Part shown: piece by piece, positions 1 through 9,391 of the stretch | Layout of the letters: every line of letters starts with the position of its first letter | Position numbering within the stretch: the stretch's first letter is position 1 | Assembly: GCA_029569475.1 (NCBI GenBank) | Contig: JAKQSZ010000002.1 | Span: 14,791 to 78,790 of the forward strand | From: Candidatus Eiseniibacteriota bacterium | Lineage (GTDB): Bacteria > Eisenbacteria > RBG-16-71-46 > CAIMUX01 | DNA length: 64,000 bases | Reading direction: 5' to 3' | The notes under the pieces: generated by a model | The model's input: only the letters and a program-made list of their open reading frames with translations | What the model was told of the DNA's origin: nothing | Databases searched by the model: none | Translations under genes and position numbers: made by a program

Positions 1-296
1 TCAACCTCGTGCGGCAGACCCGTCCTGCCCACACCGAGCAGTCCTTCGTCAAGGACTGGGTCTCCTGGGGGGCCGGACCGCGGGCGTCGCAATACCTCAT
101 CCTGGGGGCGAAGACGCGCGCGGTGCTGATGGGCCGGCCCACCCCCGCCTGCGAGGACGTCAAGCACGTTGCCGTCTCGGTCCTGCGCCACCGGGTTCTG
201 CCGAACTTCAACGCCGAGGCCGACGGCATCAGCGTTCCCTCCATCATCGAGAAGCTTCTGTCCACCGTTCCGGAACCGAAGGAACGGGGGATCTAG
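1..296 (+). CDS. MoxR-family AAA+ ATPase, C-terminal end (5' partial)
   Basis: Only the last ~98 residues lie in the window; the frame is open to the left edge (codons begin at base 3). The tail carries the typical MoxR C-terminal lid pattern: LVRQTRP, then DWVSWGAGPRASQYL, then a GR..PACEDV segment and the VLRHR helix. MoxR ATPases are chaperone-like ATPases that act with von Willebrand A-domain partners. The stop codon TAG is followed immediately, with no spacer, by the GTG start of a DUF58 gene, the standard MoxR-DUF58-BatA order, so an operon is likely. The Walker A and B motifs are outside the window, so the ATPase assignment rests on the tail and the neighbours. Confidence 0.85.
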   Translation, partial: NLVRQTRPAHTEQSFVKDWVSWGAGPRASQYLILGAKTRAVLMGRPTPACEDVKHVAVSVLRHRVLPNFNAEADGISVPSIIEKLLSTVPEPKERGI

Positions 297-1256
297 GTGG
301 AGAAGAGCTCCCTCGCCGGCGGACTCGACAGCCGGCGTTTCCTCGATCCACGGATCGCCGGCAAACTGCAACGCCTGGACCTGCGGGCGCGACTGGTGGT
401 CGAAGGGTTCCTGACGGGATTGCACAAGAGTCCCTACCATGGTTTCAGCGTCGAGTTCGCCGAGCACCGCCAGTACATGCCGGGAGATCCGGTGCGCAGC
501 GTCGACTGGAAGGTCTACGCCAAGAGTGACCGCTATTACATCAAGCAGTTCGAGGAAGAGACCAACCTTCGGGCGTATCTCCTGATCGACACCTCGACGT
601 CGATGCTCTTCCGCGCCCAGCCCGAGGGGGTGGCGAAGCTTCGCTACGCCATCGACCTGGCCTCGGCGCTCGCCTACCTGATGATCCACCAGCAGGACGC
701 GGTGGGTCTCCTCCTCTTCTCCGATACCATCCAGCGGCTGGTCCCGGCGCGGAGCGCGCGCATCCAGCTTCGAGCGCTCCTACGGGAACTGGAAGTCGAA
801 CTGCGGCGTTCGGAGTCGCGCCAGATCCGGGAGAAGGAGCCGCGCCAGACCCGGGTGGGCCAGTGTCTCAGCTTCCTCGCGGAGCGGATCCCTCGGCGCG
901 GCCTGATCATCCTGCTGAGCGACCTGTGGGATCCGGCCCAGGACGAAGTGCTCGCGGCGTTGAAGCGCTTCCGCCACCGCCAGCACGAGGTCGTGGTCTT
1001 CCACCTGCAGGATCCGGCGGAGGTGGAGTTCCCCTATCGCCAGGAGGGGCTCTTCGTCGACGTGGAGACCGGCGAGCAACTCAACGTGCTGCCCTGGGAG
1101 ATCGCGCGCGAGTACCGGCGACGCGTGGAGGAGCGCACCGCCTACTACCGCCGGGCCTGCTCGGAGAACCGCATCGAGTATGAGCGGGTGCTTACGAACA
1201 CCCCGTTCGACGTCGCCCTGCTGCGGTACCTGGAGAAGCGGGAGCGGCTTCATTGA
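297..1256 (+). CDS. DUF58 domain protein (VWA-like)
   Basis: A 319-residue protein starting at GTG directly after the stop of the MoxR gene, which implies translational coupling. It shows the DUF58 signature: a GFSVEFAEHRQYMPGD box followed by VRSVDW and FEEET, leading into a metal-ion-dependent adhesion site (MIDAS-like) DTSTS at residues 98-102. No membrane segment or signal peptide is evident, so it is probably cytoplasmic. Family members work with MoxR ATPases and membrane VWA proteins of the Bat (aerotolerance-associated) type, but the biochemical role is unsettled. Length and motif order are normal. The next gene starts 58 bases downstream. Confidence 0.9.
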   Translation: MEKSSLAGGLDSRRFLDPRIAGKLQRLDLRARLVVEGFLTGLHKSPYHGFSVEFAEHRQYMPGDPVRSVDWKVYAKSDRYYIKQFEEETNLRAYLLIDTSTSMLFRAQPEGVAKLRYAIDLASALAYLMIHQQDAVGLLLFSDTIQRLVPARSARIQLRALLRELEVELRRSESRQIREKEPRQTRVGQCLSFLAERIPRRGLIILLSDLWDPAQDEVLAALKRFRHRQHEVVVFHLQDPAEVEFPYRQEGLFVDVETGEQLNVLPWEIAREYRRRVEERTAYYRRACSENRIEYERVLTNTPFDVALLRYLEKRERLH

Positions 1257-1314
1257 ACCGGGGCCCGGGTAGCGCCGCGCCGTCCGAGCGAATTCGCGGG
1301 GGGAGCGTTCACGC

Positions 1315-3546
1315 ATGTTCGGCCTGACCTTCATCAACTCGCTCTTCCTGCTCGGCCTCGCCACCGCGGTGCTGCCGATCATCATCCATCTCTTCAGCCG
1401 CCGCCGCGCCTCGGAGGTGGCCTTCCCGAGCGTGGAGTACCTGCGCGAGATCTCGCGGCAGAAGGTCCGGCGGATGCGGCTGCGCCAGTGGCTGCTCCTC
1501 GCGTTGCGGGTCCTCATCCTGGCCCTCTTCGCGCTGGCCATGGGACGGCCGGCTGTCCGCGGCTCCGCCGGCGTGGTCACTCGCGGCAGCTCGACGCTGG
1601 CGGTGGTCCTGGACAACAGCTACAGCATGATGGCGGCCGACCCTGCTCTGACGGGGGATCTGCCGGCTCCGACCGGGGGGGCTCGGGGGGAAGCCGCGCC
1701 AGCGTTGGATGATCGAGGAACGGGTGCGCAGGGCGGAGTTGAGGGCGATCCGGGGGAGGCGATCAGCGGAACGCTGTTCGCGCTGGCGAAACGTCGCGCC
1801 TCGGAGATCCTCGACATCATGGGCGAGGGGGACCGGGCGATCCTGGCCATGGCCGGCCGGCCGGCTGCCTTGCCGTTCCAGACGCCCGTGACCGACGCGG
1901 GGCTCCTGCGCCGGGAGATCGACCGGACTCCTCCGACTGCCGGGGGATCAGACCTTCCCGCCGTTCTCGACCAGGTCCTCCCTCTTCTGGCCTCGGCCCG
2001 GACGATCAACAAGGAGCTCTTCATCATCTCGGACTTCCAGGGCCGGGACATCGAGGAGTGGTCGCGGCTCCGCGATTCCGAGGGAAGCGCCCGCGGCGAT
2101 TCGCTCACCTGGAGCAAGGAGATTCCCGAAGGGCTCCACGTCTACCTGGTTCCCGTGCGCGAAGCAGGCCAGGCCAACGTCTCCGTTGAACGCCTTCGGT
2201 TCGAGCCAGGGTCCGGACCGGCCGGCGGCGGACGGCTCACCATTACGGCGCTCAATCACGGCGAGGAAGCGGTGGCGGATCGCCTGGTGCGCGCCGCTGA
2301 AGCCTCGAACCCGGGCGCGGCCCTGGGCGACGCCTACCTGGACATCGCGCCCCGCTCGCGCGGCGAGGTCTCGATCGATCTGCCGCGCGCTCCCGCCGAT
2401 GGCGGCGTCATGGTCCGGCTCGGCTCGGACGCTCTCGAGTGGGACAACCGAGCCTATCTGATGGCGGGCAAACCGGGCGTGCCCAAGGTGCTGGTCGCAA
2501 GCAGCGACCCGACCGGGTTCGTGCGTCAGGCGTTGGATCCGGATGGCACCGGGGAGTTCTACGATGTGCGCGTGGCGGTGCCCGAGGCGCTCGGCGAGGC
2601 TTCGTGGTGGGACGTCGATGCCGTGATCTTCTCCAATGTCGGGCGTCTCTCCCCGGCCGCGCAGGAGATGCTGGTTCGATACAAGACCCGGGGCGGCGGG
2701 GTCCTCATTGCGCTGGGCGAGAAGATCGATCCCCGCTACTACAACAGCGAGATCCTCTCGCGGATTTCCAGTCTGGAACTGCTGAGCACGCCGGCCGAGG
2801 AGGATCCCGACGCCTTCCGGACCCTGCGCGCCGCGGTCGTGTCGCATCCGATCTTCGCCGGGTTTCCCATCGGCCCGGGGGAGAATCTCGGTTCCGCGCG
2901 CTTTACGCGCGCCCTGGCGGTTCGGGGCGGGCCCCAGAGCCGCGCCCTGGCGGAGTTCGGCACGGGTTTCCCGGCCATCGTCGAGGAGGACGGGGTGCTG
3001 CTCTTCACCAGCAGCTTCGATGGCGTGTGGAACGACTTCGTGACCAGCGCGTCTTTTCCTCCGTTGCTGCACCAGATGGTGCGCTACCTGGCCTCTCGAG
3101 GATCGGCCGAAGCGGACTACGGGCGCGTTGGGTCTCGCCTGGAGGCTCTGGTCGCCGCCGACGCGGTACGCGAACCGGTGGTGGGCGTGGATCCTGAAGG
3201 CGGTCGAACTCCGCTGGATGCTGCTCCGGTCGAGGAAATGGTTCGACTGCGATCGGAACCCACCCGTTTGCCGGGGATCTACCGCTTCCAGGACGCCTCG
3301 GGAGCGGTGGTGGCCTCCTTCGCCGTCAACCTCGATCCCGCCGAGGGAGATCTGGCGCCCGCCGAGGTTTCTTCCATCGAGCGCCTTTTCGGACGTGGAG
3401 CGCGTTACCTCGAACTGGGGCAGCCGGTCACGCGGGACCTGTTGCAGGGGCGTTACGGACGGGAGCTCTGGCGCCCGCTCCTCATGCTGGTGCTCGGACT
3501 CCTGGTGGTGGAGTCGCTGCTCAGCCGCGGGCGGCTGTTGAGCTGA
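1315..3546 (+). CDS. BatA-like membrane protein with VWA-like domain
   Basis: A 743-residue protein. The N-terminus is a BatA-type domain: a first hydrophobic helix (residues ~5-25), a basic patch with HLFSRRRASEV, and a second helix around residues 60-80 (LLLALRVLILALFALAMGRP). A VWA-like domain follows, with a DNSYS MIDAS motif near residue 101 that is split by a glycine/alanine-rich insertion of about 45 residues. A long periplasmic region then leads to a final membrane helix just before the C-terminus (LLMLVLGLLVVESLL). Such proteins sit beside MoxR and DUF58 genes in many FCB-group genomes and are thought to form a membrane complex; exact function is unknown. The ATG start follows a GGGGGAG ribosome-binding site. 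Confidence 0.85.
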   Translation: MFGLTFINSLFLLGLATAVLPIIIHLFSRRRASEVAFPSVEYLREISRQKVRRMRLRQWLLLALRVLILALFALAMGRPAVRGSAGVVTRGSSTLAVVLDNSYSMMAADPALTGDLPAPTGGARGEAAPALDDRGTGAQGGVEGDPGEAISGTLFALAKRRASEILDIMGEGDRAILAMAGRPAALPFQTPVTDAGLLRREIDRTPPTAGGSDLPAVLDQVLPLLASARTINKELFIISDFQGRDIEEWSRLRDSEGSARGDSLTWSKEIPEGLHVYLVPVREAGQANVSVERLRFEPGSGPAGGGRLTITALNHGEEAVADRLVRAAEASNPGAALGDAYLDIAPRSRGEVSIDLPRAPADGGVMVRLGSDALEWDNRAYLMAGKPGVPKVLVASSDPTGFVRQALDPDGTGEFYDVRVAVPEALGEASWWDVDAVIFSNVGRLSPAAQEMLVRYKTRGGGVLIALGEKIDPRYYNSEILSRISSLELLSTPAEEDPDAFRTLRAAVVSHPIFAGFPIGPGENLGSARFTRALAVRGGPQSRALAEFGTGFPAIVEEDGVLLFTSSFDGVWNDFVTSASFPPLLHQMVRYLASRGSAEADYGRVGSRLEALVAADAVREPVVGVDPEGGRTPLDAAPVEEMVRLRSEPTRLPGIYRFQDASGAVVASFAVNLDPAEGDLAPAEVSSIERLFGRGARYLELGQPVTRDLLQGRYGRELWRPLLMLVLGLLVVESLLSRGRLLS

Positions 3547-3902
3547 AGGCCGGCGCTCGCGGCTGAGGCGCTGATGTCCTTGGCGGCGGCTGCCTCGCCA
3601 GGCACACTTCGGCCCGGCGTTGAACTCCACCGCCACGCCGGTGGTGCGCGACGAGATCCTCCAGCGGCCGCCAGGAGATGGAGCATTTGCGCAACGCCAG
3701 CGAGCGGAGACTACGTTGCAGGGTCCCTCGCCGCGATGCCCCAACTGGTATAGCGGCCTGTACCAATCCGTGCGGGCGCGGCAGGACGGCGGAAACACGT
3801 GCGGCTGCGACGTGGTGGCGAACGGACGTGAATCCGCCGCGCCGACGTCGCAGCCGCTCGATCCTGCTCACGGATGATGACTGCTTCAGGCGTTTGGCGT
3901 GA
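3547..3902. other. Convergent intergenic region, no gene seen
   Basis: 356 bases between the converging BatA-like gene and the lipoprotein gene. Open frames exist on both strands but none has a recognisable product, a ribosome-binding site with a sensible start, or a domain. I see no clear rho-independent terminator hairpin here. Confidence 0.5.
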
Positions 3903-5309
3903 TCAGAGTGGCAGATTGGCCAATGCCAGGACCGCGGCGATCGTCTCGATCTCCTCGTCGCTGGACGTCGTGAGGGCCGCTCTGACCGCCGCCGCCACGC
4001 TGTGGTAGTAGGTGACGTGCGCTTGCACCGTCGCGTCCGGGGATGTCGCCTGGTCAAGTGCTTGGACGAGCACTGCGCGGATGCCTCCGATGCCCCGGAC
4101 GGTCGCGTCGACCGATCCGATCGGATCGGAGAGATCGGCCTTCACGTCGCGCAGGTGCGCGAGCACCTCATCGTGATAGTCCTGCCATGCGGCCGCGACC
4201 GCCTGGGCGCTGGTCGCGCTGCGCACGGAGGCGGCGAGGGTTCGCCCGGAAGCCGACAACGCTTCCAGCTTGTCATCGGTAGCCTCCAGCGCGGAGAACG
4301 CGTTGGAGATGGAAAGCTGCAGCGCCGTAGCCCGGTGCAACGCCGACGCCTTGATCGCGCCCAGCTCGGCGTCTGCGTTGAGAGCGGCCGCCATTCGGGT
4401 GAAAGCGGCGGTCCCGACCGCGATCGCCTGCCCGTATTCCGCCGCCGTGATCCCGTTATCTGTGAAGGCCTTGAGGACGGACGCGTGGTAGGACGCGTGC
4501 GCCGCTTCCGCGGCTTCGTTGTTGTCACCGGCCAGGTCGAGCGCGGTTTCCAGACCGACCTGGGCGGCCGCCCGGCGATCCCTGATCGAGCGGATGTCCG
4601 CGTAGTTGCCGCCGACCGATGGGTCCGTCAGGTACAGGTTCTCCGCCTGCACCTGTTCCGAAAGGGCCAAGGCGAGGACCACTGTATTGGCGTGAACGGG
4701 TTCGACCGCCTCGGCCAGCACATCGTTGACGATCTCGGAGATCCGCGGGTAGGTGATCAGCGTATCGCTGGCCTGCGCGCGCACCCGCTGGAAGGTGGCC
4801 GCCTCCAACGTGGTCTCAGCGGTGAGGGGCTGCGCGCGAACCGTGCTGCCCGAGCGAACGGGAGCGCTCACCACGGCCTTCCACTCCTGTCCCCCCTTGA
4901 CCGCCCGTGCCACCAGGTGGGTGACGTCCGCCACCTCCAACTCCAGCGCGTATTCCCCTTCAACGTTGGTCGTGGCGGGCTCGCGGGACACAACGGTCAG
5001 GTTGCCGTCAGCCGCTATACGGGAAGCGGTTACGCTCGCGCCCGATACGGGCTGAGCCTGCTCATCGAAGACCAGTCCCTCGAGCCGCGCGGGGCCCGAA
5101 GGTCCCACCGTCTTGTCGTCGTCGTCGCTGCAGCCGGCGGCGAGAAGGGAGCACATGGCGAGGACGAACAATGGCGCCCACCGTAGCCCCCGGGCCGCGT
5201 GCTTTCCTGTCGCACCGGACCAGGGCGTCCCAGCCCCACGTCGTTGGGCGCCAGAGTGATTGGCTCCGGGCGCCGGTTGGCGCGCGGAGTTAGACAGATA
5301 GCGAGTCAT
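3903..5309 (-). CDS. Secreted lipoprotein with Ig/carboxypeptidase-regulatory-like domain and helical C-terminus
   Basis: I chose the ATG at 5309 (468 residues) because GGAGGG lies 7 bases upstream; a start 7 codons further up lacks this. A hydrophobic stretch ends in a lipobox, LLAAGC, followed by an acidic run (SDDDD), so the mature protein should be a lipid-anchored surface or periplasmic protein. After the linker, residues ~75-150 (LEGLVFDEQAQPVSGASVTA...) resemble a carboxypeptidase-regulatory-like beta-sandwich. The remaining ~300 residues are alanine-rich and predicted helical, with no family I recognise. It is divergent from the putative hydrolase gene. The function is unknown. Confidence 0.75.
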   Translation of the reverse strand: MTRYLSNSARQPAPGANHSGAQRRGAGTPWSGATGKHAARGLRWAPLFVLAMCSLLAAGCSDDDDKTVGPSGPARLEGLVFDEQAQPVSGASVTASRIAADGNLTVVSREPATTNVEGEYALELEVADVTHLVARAVKGGQEWKAVVSAPVRSGSTVRAQPLTAETTLEAATFQRVRAQASDTLITYPRISEIVNDVLAEAVEPVHANTVVLALALSEQVQAENLYLTDPSVGGNYADIRSIRDRRAAAQVGLETALDLAGDNNEAAEAAHASYHASVLKAFTDNGITAAEYGQAIAVGTAAFTRMAAALNADAELGAIKASALHRATALQLSISNAFSALEATDDKLEALSASGRTLAASVRSATSAQAVAAAWQDYHDEVLAHLRDVKADLSDPIGSVDATVRGIGGIRAVLVQALDQATSPDATVQAHVTYYHSVAAAVRAALTTSSDEEIETIAAVLALANLPL

Positions 5310-5894
5310 GGAAACACCCTCCGATTCCACATGCCGGACTCGTATGGCCGTTCATCTCTGCGGGCCGCTGTCATCGCACGGGCCTCGCTCGGCCATACCA
5401 CACTCCACTCTCCTGGTTACGCAGACCCCGCGTTCCGGGCTTGTCACTCCAGCTCCGAACCTCAGGTCTGCCCCTCGCCCGACACCTATGTAAGTTCCGG
5501 ACCGTTTCGCGAGTGTGGCCGCAGGTCACGGGCAGATGAGGCACTTGGATGAGATGCCACGAGAACCCGCCGGAAAGGTTGACCCCTCCACCGGATCTCG
5601 GCGAGGCTTTGGAGAACGAACATGAAGATATCGAAATCTCGCATTGCCCCTTCGCACGCGATGGCGCACAATCACGCCGCTGAAGGTTCTTGGGCGATCG
5701 ATCCGGATCTAAGCAGGGGTTGGGCTCCGGAGACACTGGATCGCCAGAGGCAGGACACGCTCGAACTCTCAACGCCACCGACAGATCCGGCCACTACGTT
5801 CCTTTCCCGCGCTCATCCTCTTGAGATAGGGGTCGCCATTTGGGCTCGCCCGGAGCCCGCGCATGTCTCCGGGGGGTCTTCGAGGATGTATTTC
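5310..5894. other. Divergent intergenic region (promoters expected)
   Basis: 585 bases between two divergent secreted-protein genes. An in-frame upstream extension of the hydrolase gene reaches 5622, but its translation looks non-coding (no signal sequence, low-quality composition) and the good ribosome-binding site is at 5882-5886. I see no confident promoter motifs, RNA genes or repeats. Confidence 0.5.
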
Positions 5895-7934
5895 ATGAAA
5901 CGATCGAACGGTTCCGGGAGAACCACGGCTGCGGTCCGTGCCGGTCTCTCTCCAGTCGCCCTCCGCCGTCTCGCGCTGTCGGTGCTGATCATTGTGGTCG
6001 TCGCGACTCGCGCCGACGCCATCCGGGCGCAGTACAACTATCCGAAGGTCGGCCTGATCACGGCGAAAGTCGGGGAAATGTCCCAGTCGCAGATCGACAC
6101 CCTCTCCTGGTACGACTATGTCGCCCTGAGCGACTATCCGGAGACGCTCGAACTGATCCGGGAGCACAATCCGAACATCAAGCTCTACTATTTCTGGATG
6201 CCGCAGAACATCATCAACTGGAGCGAGAACGACACCTTCTGGTATCCCGACACGAGCTGGAGCCTGGCCCGTCTCTCCCAGTTCTATGCGTTGCGTAACG
6301 ACTGGTACCTGCGCAAGACCAACGGCGAGCGGATCGCGGAGTGGGACGGGTGGCATTCCAACTGGACGCGCTATTGCCCCAAGGGAACCTACGGCACCTC
6401 GCGCGGCCTGAACTACGTGGAGTGGCTGACGCACGTCGCCATCCCCCGCATGGTCAATGGCGAGATGGGACTGCCGCCGTGGGGGCCGCACGGGGGCGGC
6501 AGCTACAACGGCTTCATGTTCGAGGTCCTGGTCGACTGCGTCGGATCGTGGGCCAATGAGGAGTACTTCGAGGCCGACCCCGACCTGGACGGCGAGGCCG
6601 AGGGATGCTACTCCACCTGCACCATGGGAGGAGACCGTGACAGCCTCTCCATTCTGATGCGGGAGATGAACGAGGTTTTCCACGAGGTCATGTCCTCGGT
6701 GCAGGACCAGGGCATCGAGGTCATCTTCAGTCCGGGCAACATCCACATGGGCCCCAGCTACCGCACGGACTTCACCGGCGCCAAGCTGGAGGGCTGGATG
6801 TCCTGGTACCACCAGAGCTGGCAGGACTGGCGCGACTGGTTCTACGGCCTCCAGGATCGCTACGAGACGACGGTCTGGGGACCGGGGTATTACTGGGCCG
6901 AGCGTTACATGGGGCACACCGGCGTCGATTCGCTGGAGGGCTGGGACAACACGATTCTGGAGGTCTGGCCTCGCCCCGGGCTCAACGAGGCCACCTGCCA
7001 GAGGCTGAAACGGTGGGGCCTGGGGACGGCGCTGCTGGGAGAGGGCTACTTCGCTTACACCCGCGATCAGCACGGCCTCTTCTGGCAGCCGGAGTACGAG
7101 TGGGATTTCGGCCGGCCCCTGGGTGGATACTTCCACCAGACCTACCCCAACTTCGGCCGACCGGACACGTTGTTCGTCCGTCACTTTTCCCGCGGGTACG
7201 TGAAGGTCAATCCTGAGGACCATGACGTGGGCGGGGTGCCGGCCCAGGATGCGATCTTCGGCTGGTGGGGCCGCATCAAGAACCTCCTTACCAGCGATCG
7301 CTCCGACGGAGGAATCACGGTCTCCTTCGAAACGCCGGTGGATCCGCCGTCCCCGATCGACGGATACGAAATCCGTTACGCCGACTTCCCGCTGAACGAA
7401 GAGAGTTGGGAAAGAGCGGCGCTGTACTCGGGCGGCCTGGTGACGGCCGAGCCGGGCGGCCGGGTCGAGATCGCGCTCACGGGGCTGCCGGGAGCGCGCG
7501 CCTGGGAGATCGGCGTGCGCGGCCGGGTCGGCGGCGAACTGGAGCCTCTGGGCGACCAGGTGTCGGTGTTCCGCCCGCAAGGCCTCGCCATGGAGGCCAA
7601 GGGCAACACGGCGCCGGCGCCCATCGAGGAGCGGGAGGAAGAGGACGCCCTCGCGGCCGGCGCCGCGTGGAGGGTGGAGCTCCCCAATCCCTATGGCCGG
7701 GGATCGACGATCCGTCTGGCCGCACCCGCCGGAACTCCGATCGTGGCCGAGATCTACAGCCTGGAAGGACGGCTGGTCCGACGGCTGTACCAGGCGATCG
7801 CGCCCGCCTCCGGCGCCAACGTGTCGTGGGATGGCCGGACGAACTCCGGAGAACTCGCGGGTTCGGGGGTCTATTGGCTGAACCTGCGTGGCGAAGAGAC
7901 CTCCGTGCGGAAACGGCTGCTCCTGGTTCAGTGA
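5895..7934 (+). CDS. Secreted putative glycoside hydrolase-like protein with C-terminal sorting domain
   Basis: I chose the ATG at 5895 (679 residues): GAGGA is 8 bases upstream and the start gives a proper signal peptide (basic n-region, hydrophobic LALSVLIIVVVATRADA, predicted cleavage near residue 43). The mature N-terminal half (YPKVGLITAKVGEMS..., then 'YDYVALSDYPE' and 'LYYFWMPQ') has the strand-helix rhythm of a TIM-barrel and resembles putative glycoside hydrolase-like proteins of FCB bacteria; aromatic residues are very frequent, as in sugar-binding proteins. A fibronectin-III-like segment follows near residues 470-560. The last ~80 residues form a FlgD/Por-type sorting module (NPYGRGS...YSLEGRLVRRL...SGVYWLNL). 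No catalytic acids were confidently assigned, so the substrate is unknown. Confidence 0.65.
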   Translation: MKRSNGSGRTTAAVRAGLSPVALRRLALSVLIIVVVATRADAIRAQYNYPKVGLITAKVGEMSQSQIDTLSWYDYVALSDYPETLELIREHNPNIKLYYFWMPQNIINWSENDTFWYPDTSWSLARLSQFYALRNDWYLRKTNGERIAEWDGWHSNWTRYCPKGTYGTSRGLNYVEWLTHVAIPRMVNGEMGLPPWGPHGGGSYNGFMFEVLVDCVGSWANEEYFEADPDLDGEAEGCYSTCTMGGDRDSLSILMREMNEVFHEVMSSVQDQGIEVIFSPGNIHMGPSYRTDFTGAKLEGWMSWYHQSWQDWRDWFYGLQDRYETTVWGPGYYWAERYMGHTGVDSLEGWDNTILEVWPRPGLNEATCQRLKRWGLGTALLGEGYFAYTRDQHGLFWQPEYEWDFGRPLGGYFHQTYPNFGRPDTLFVRHFSRGYVKVNPEDHDVGGVPAQDAIFGWWGRIKNLLTSDRSDGGITVSFETPVDPPSPIDGYEIRYADFPLNEESWERAALYSGGLVTAEPGGRVEIALTGLPGARAWEIGVRGRVGGELEPLGDQVSVFRPQGLAMEAKGNTAPAPIEEREEEDALAAGAAWRVELPNPYGRGSTIRLAAPAGTPIVAEIYSLEGRLVRRLYQAIAPASGANVSWDGRTNSGELAGSGVYWLNLRGEETSVRKRLLLVQ

Positions 7935-8138
7935 GTCGTATGGCAGCTTCGTTCCGGCTCTGGTGACCGCGCCGGTCGCCGGAGCAGGACTCGCGACCAC
8001 CGCTCGGGCCTCTTGTCTTCGCTTGGATCGACCGGCTCCGCCGCGCTACCCTGGCTCGGCGGAGCTGTCGTTTCCGCGCGCGCCGTGGGATCGGGAAGAG
8101 GCGCTGGAGCGCCGTGCAAAGAAAGAAGGCGTCGGACC

Positions 8139-8963
8139 ATGAACCTGGACGAGCTGCTGGGCACACTGTGGGATGAGTACATCAGGATCACCCCCCAGGC
8201 CCGCCGGATCCACGAACTGCTGGGCGGCCGGGGCGAGCAGGTGGTCAACGATCATGTGGCCCTGCGCACCTTTGACCTCGACCCGATCGACATCGATTCC
8301 CTGGCCGCGCCTTTCCTGGCGGCGGGCTACCAGTACCACCAGGACTATCACTTTCCGGAAAAGCGGCTCTATGCCCGCTCGTACAACCCGCCGGCGGAGC
8401 GGTATCCGCGCGTCTTCATATCCCAGCTGAAGACCGGCGAGTTCGACGCGGATCTTCGCCGGGTCGCGCGGGAGCTGGCCGGACAGGTGCCCACCGGGCG
8501 CCGTGGTTCGACGCGCCTTCTGCTGGATGCGCCCACCTGGGGCGTGCCCGATCTGGAGGTTTACCGGTCACTGCTGGCGCAGTCGGAGTATGCGGCCTGG
8601 GTGGCAGCCTTCGGGATCCGGGTGAACCACTTCACTGTCTTCTACAATGCGCTGCGGACGTTCGCCTCTCTCGAGGAGTTCTCTCGCTGGCTGGCATCGC
8701 AAGGGTTCCCCATGAACGAGTCCGGCGGTCTGGTCAAGGGCTCGCCGGCGGAGCTGCTGGAGCAGTCCTCGACCCTGGCGGACCGGATCGAGTGGGAGTT
8801 CGCCGGAGGACGGCGCCAGGTCATCCCGTCGTGCTACTACGAGTTTGCCCGCCGTCATGTCGATCCGTCCACGGGCGAGATTTATGCCGGTTTCATCGCG
8901 CGCAGCGCGGACAAGATCTTCGAGTCGACCGATACGCGGCTCTCTTCCCCGGATCGGTCCTGA
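8139..8963 (+). CDS. DUF1338 family protein (2-oxoadipate dioxygenase/decarboxylase-like)
   Basis: 274 residues from the ATG at 8139, preceded by GAAAGAAGG. The family hallmarks are visible: an NDHVALRTF block near residue 36, a second histidine in IRVNHFTVF, and a glutamate in SCYYEFARR near the C-terminus. Together these match the His-His-Glu Fe(II) site known from the HglS group, which converts 2-oxoadipate to 2-hydroxyglutarate in lysine catabolism. HglS itself is much longer (about 460 residues), so this is the short form and its substrate may differ. It is likely a cytoplasmic iron oxygenase. No lysine-catabolism genes flank it; the next gene is a molbindin. Confidence 0.8.
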   Translation: MNLDELLGTLWDEYIRITPQARRIHELLGGRGEQVVNDHVALRTFDLDPIDIDSLAAPFLAAGYQYHQDYHFPEKRLYARSYNPPAERYPRVFISQLKTGEFDADLRRVARELAGQVPTGRRGSTRLLLDAPTWGVPDLEVYRSLLAQSEYAAWVAAFGIRVNHFTVFYNALRTFASLEEFSRWLASQGFPMNESGGLVKGSPAELLEQSSTLADRIEWEFAGGRRQVIPSCYYEFARRHVDPSTGEIYAGFIARSADKIFESTDTRLSSPDRS

Positions 8964-9109
8964 TCCTTTCCCGTCCGCGAACGGCAAGGCGCGAATTGCG
9001 AGGACAAGCCACCAGCTTGAGGAACAGCCCTTCCGCCGCGGCGAAACGTTCGCCGGCAGCCGGAGAGGCGACAGAACAGGAGGCGGCCCGCCGCCGGGGA
9101 GGATGAGCC

Positions 9110-9319
9110 ATGAAGTTCGGAGCTCGCAACCAGATCAAGGCCAAGGTGGTCTCCACCCGCAAGGGTGACATCATGGGGCAGGTGCAGTATGAGGTGATCT
9201 CCGCCGCGAACCTCTCTTCGGTTCTGACGGTGGACTCGATCGATGAGCTTCAGCTGAAGACCGGCGATGAAGTGACCCTGATCATCAAGGCGGTTCACGT
9301 CCTGCCGGTCAAGGTCTGA
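9110..9319 (+). CDS. Molbindin-type molybdenum-pterin binding protein (single Mop/TOBE domain)
   Basis: A 69-residue protein, the usual length for a one-domain molbindin. The sequence shows the Mop pattern: SARNQ-like 'GARNQIKAKV', a middle 'ISAANLSSVLTVDSI', then 'LKTGDEVTLIIKAVHV'. Such proteins oligomerise and bind molybdate or tungstate, acting as a cytoplasmic store. AGGAGG-like sequence (GGGGAGGATGAGCC) precedes the ATG. It lies about 25 kb from the modABC transporter genes in the same window, so it is not part of that operon. Molybdate rather than tungstate is an assumption. Confidence 0.85.
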   Translation: MKFGARNQIKAKVVSTRKGDIMGQVQYEVISAANLSSVLTVDSIDELQLKTGDEVTLIIKAVHVLPVKV

Positions 9320-9391
9320 GGGTCAGGAGCCCCGACGGGCCAGGGGCGTTGACCGTCGCGACCCGGTGAAGTCCTGATGTAACCTCCCGTA

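Noticed and set aside
3547..3902. Small ORFs in the convergent gap
   Set aside because: None has a ribosome-binding site or recognisable product, and composition is that of random GC-rich sequence.
5622..5894. N-terminal extension of the hydrolase-like gene
   Set aside because: The extension has no ribosome-binding site and would place 91 residues before the signal peptide. The ATG at 5895 fits better.
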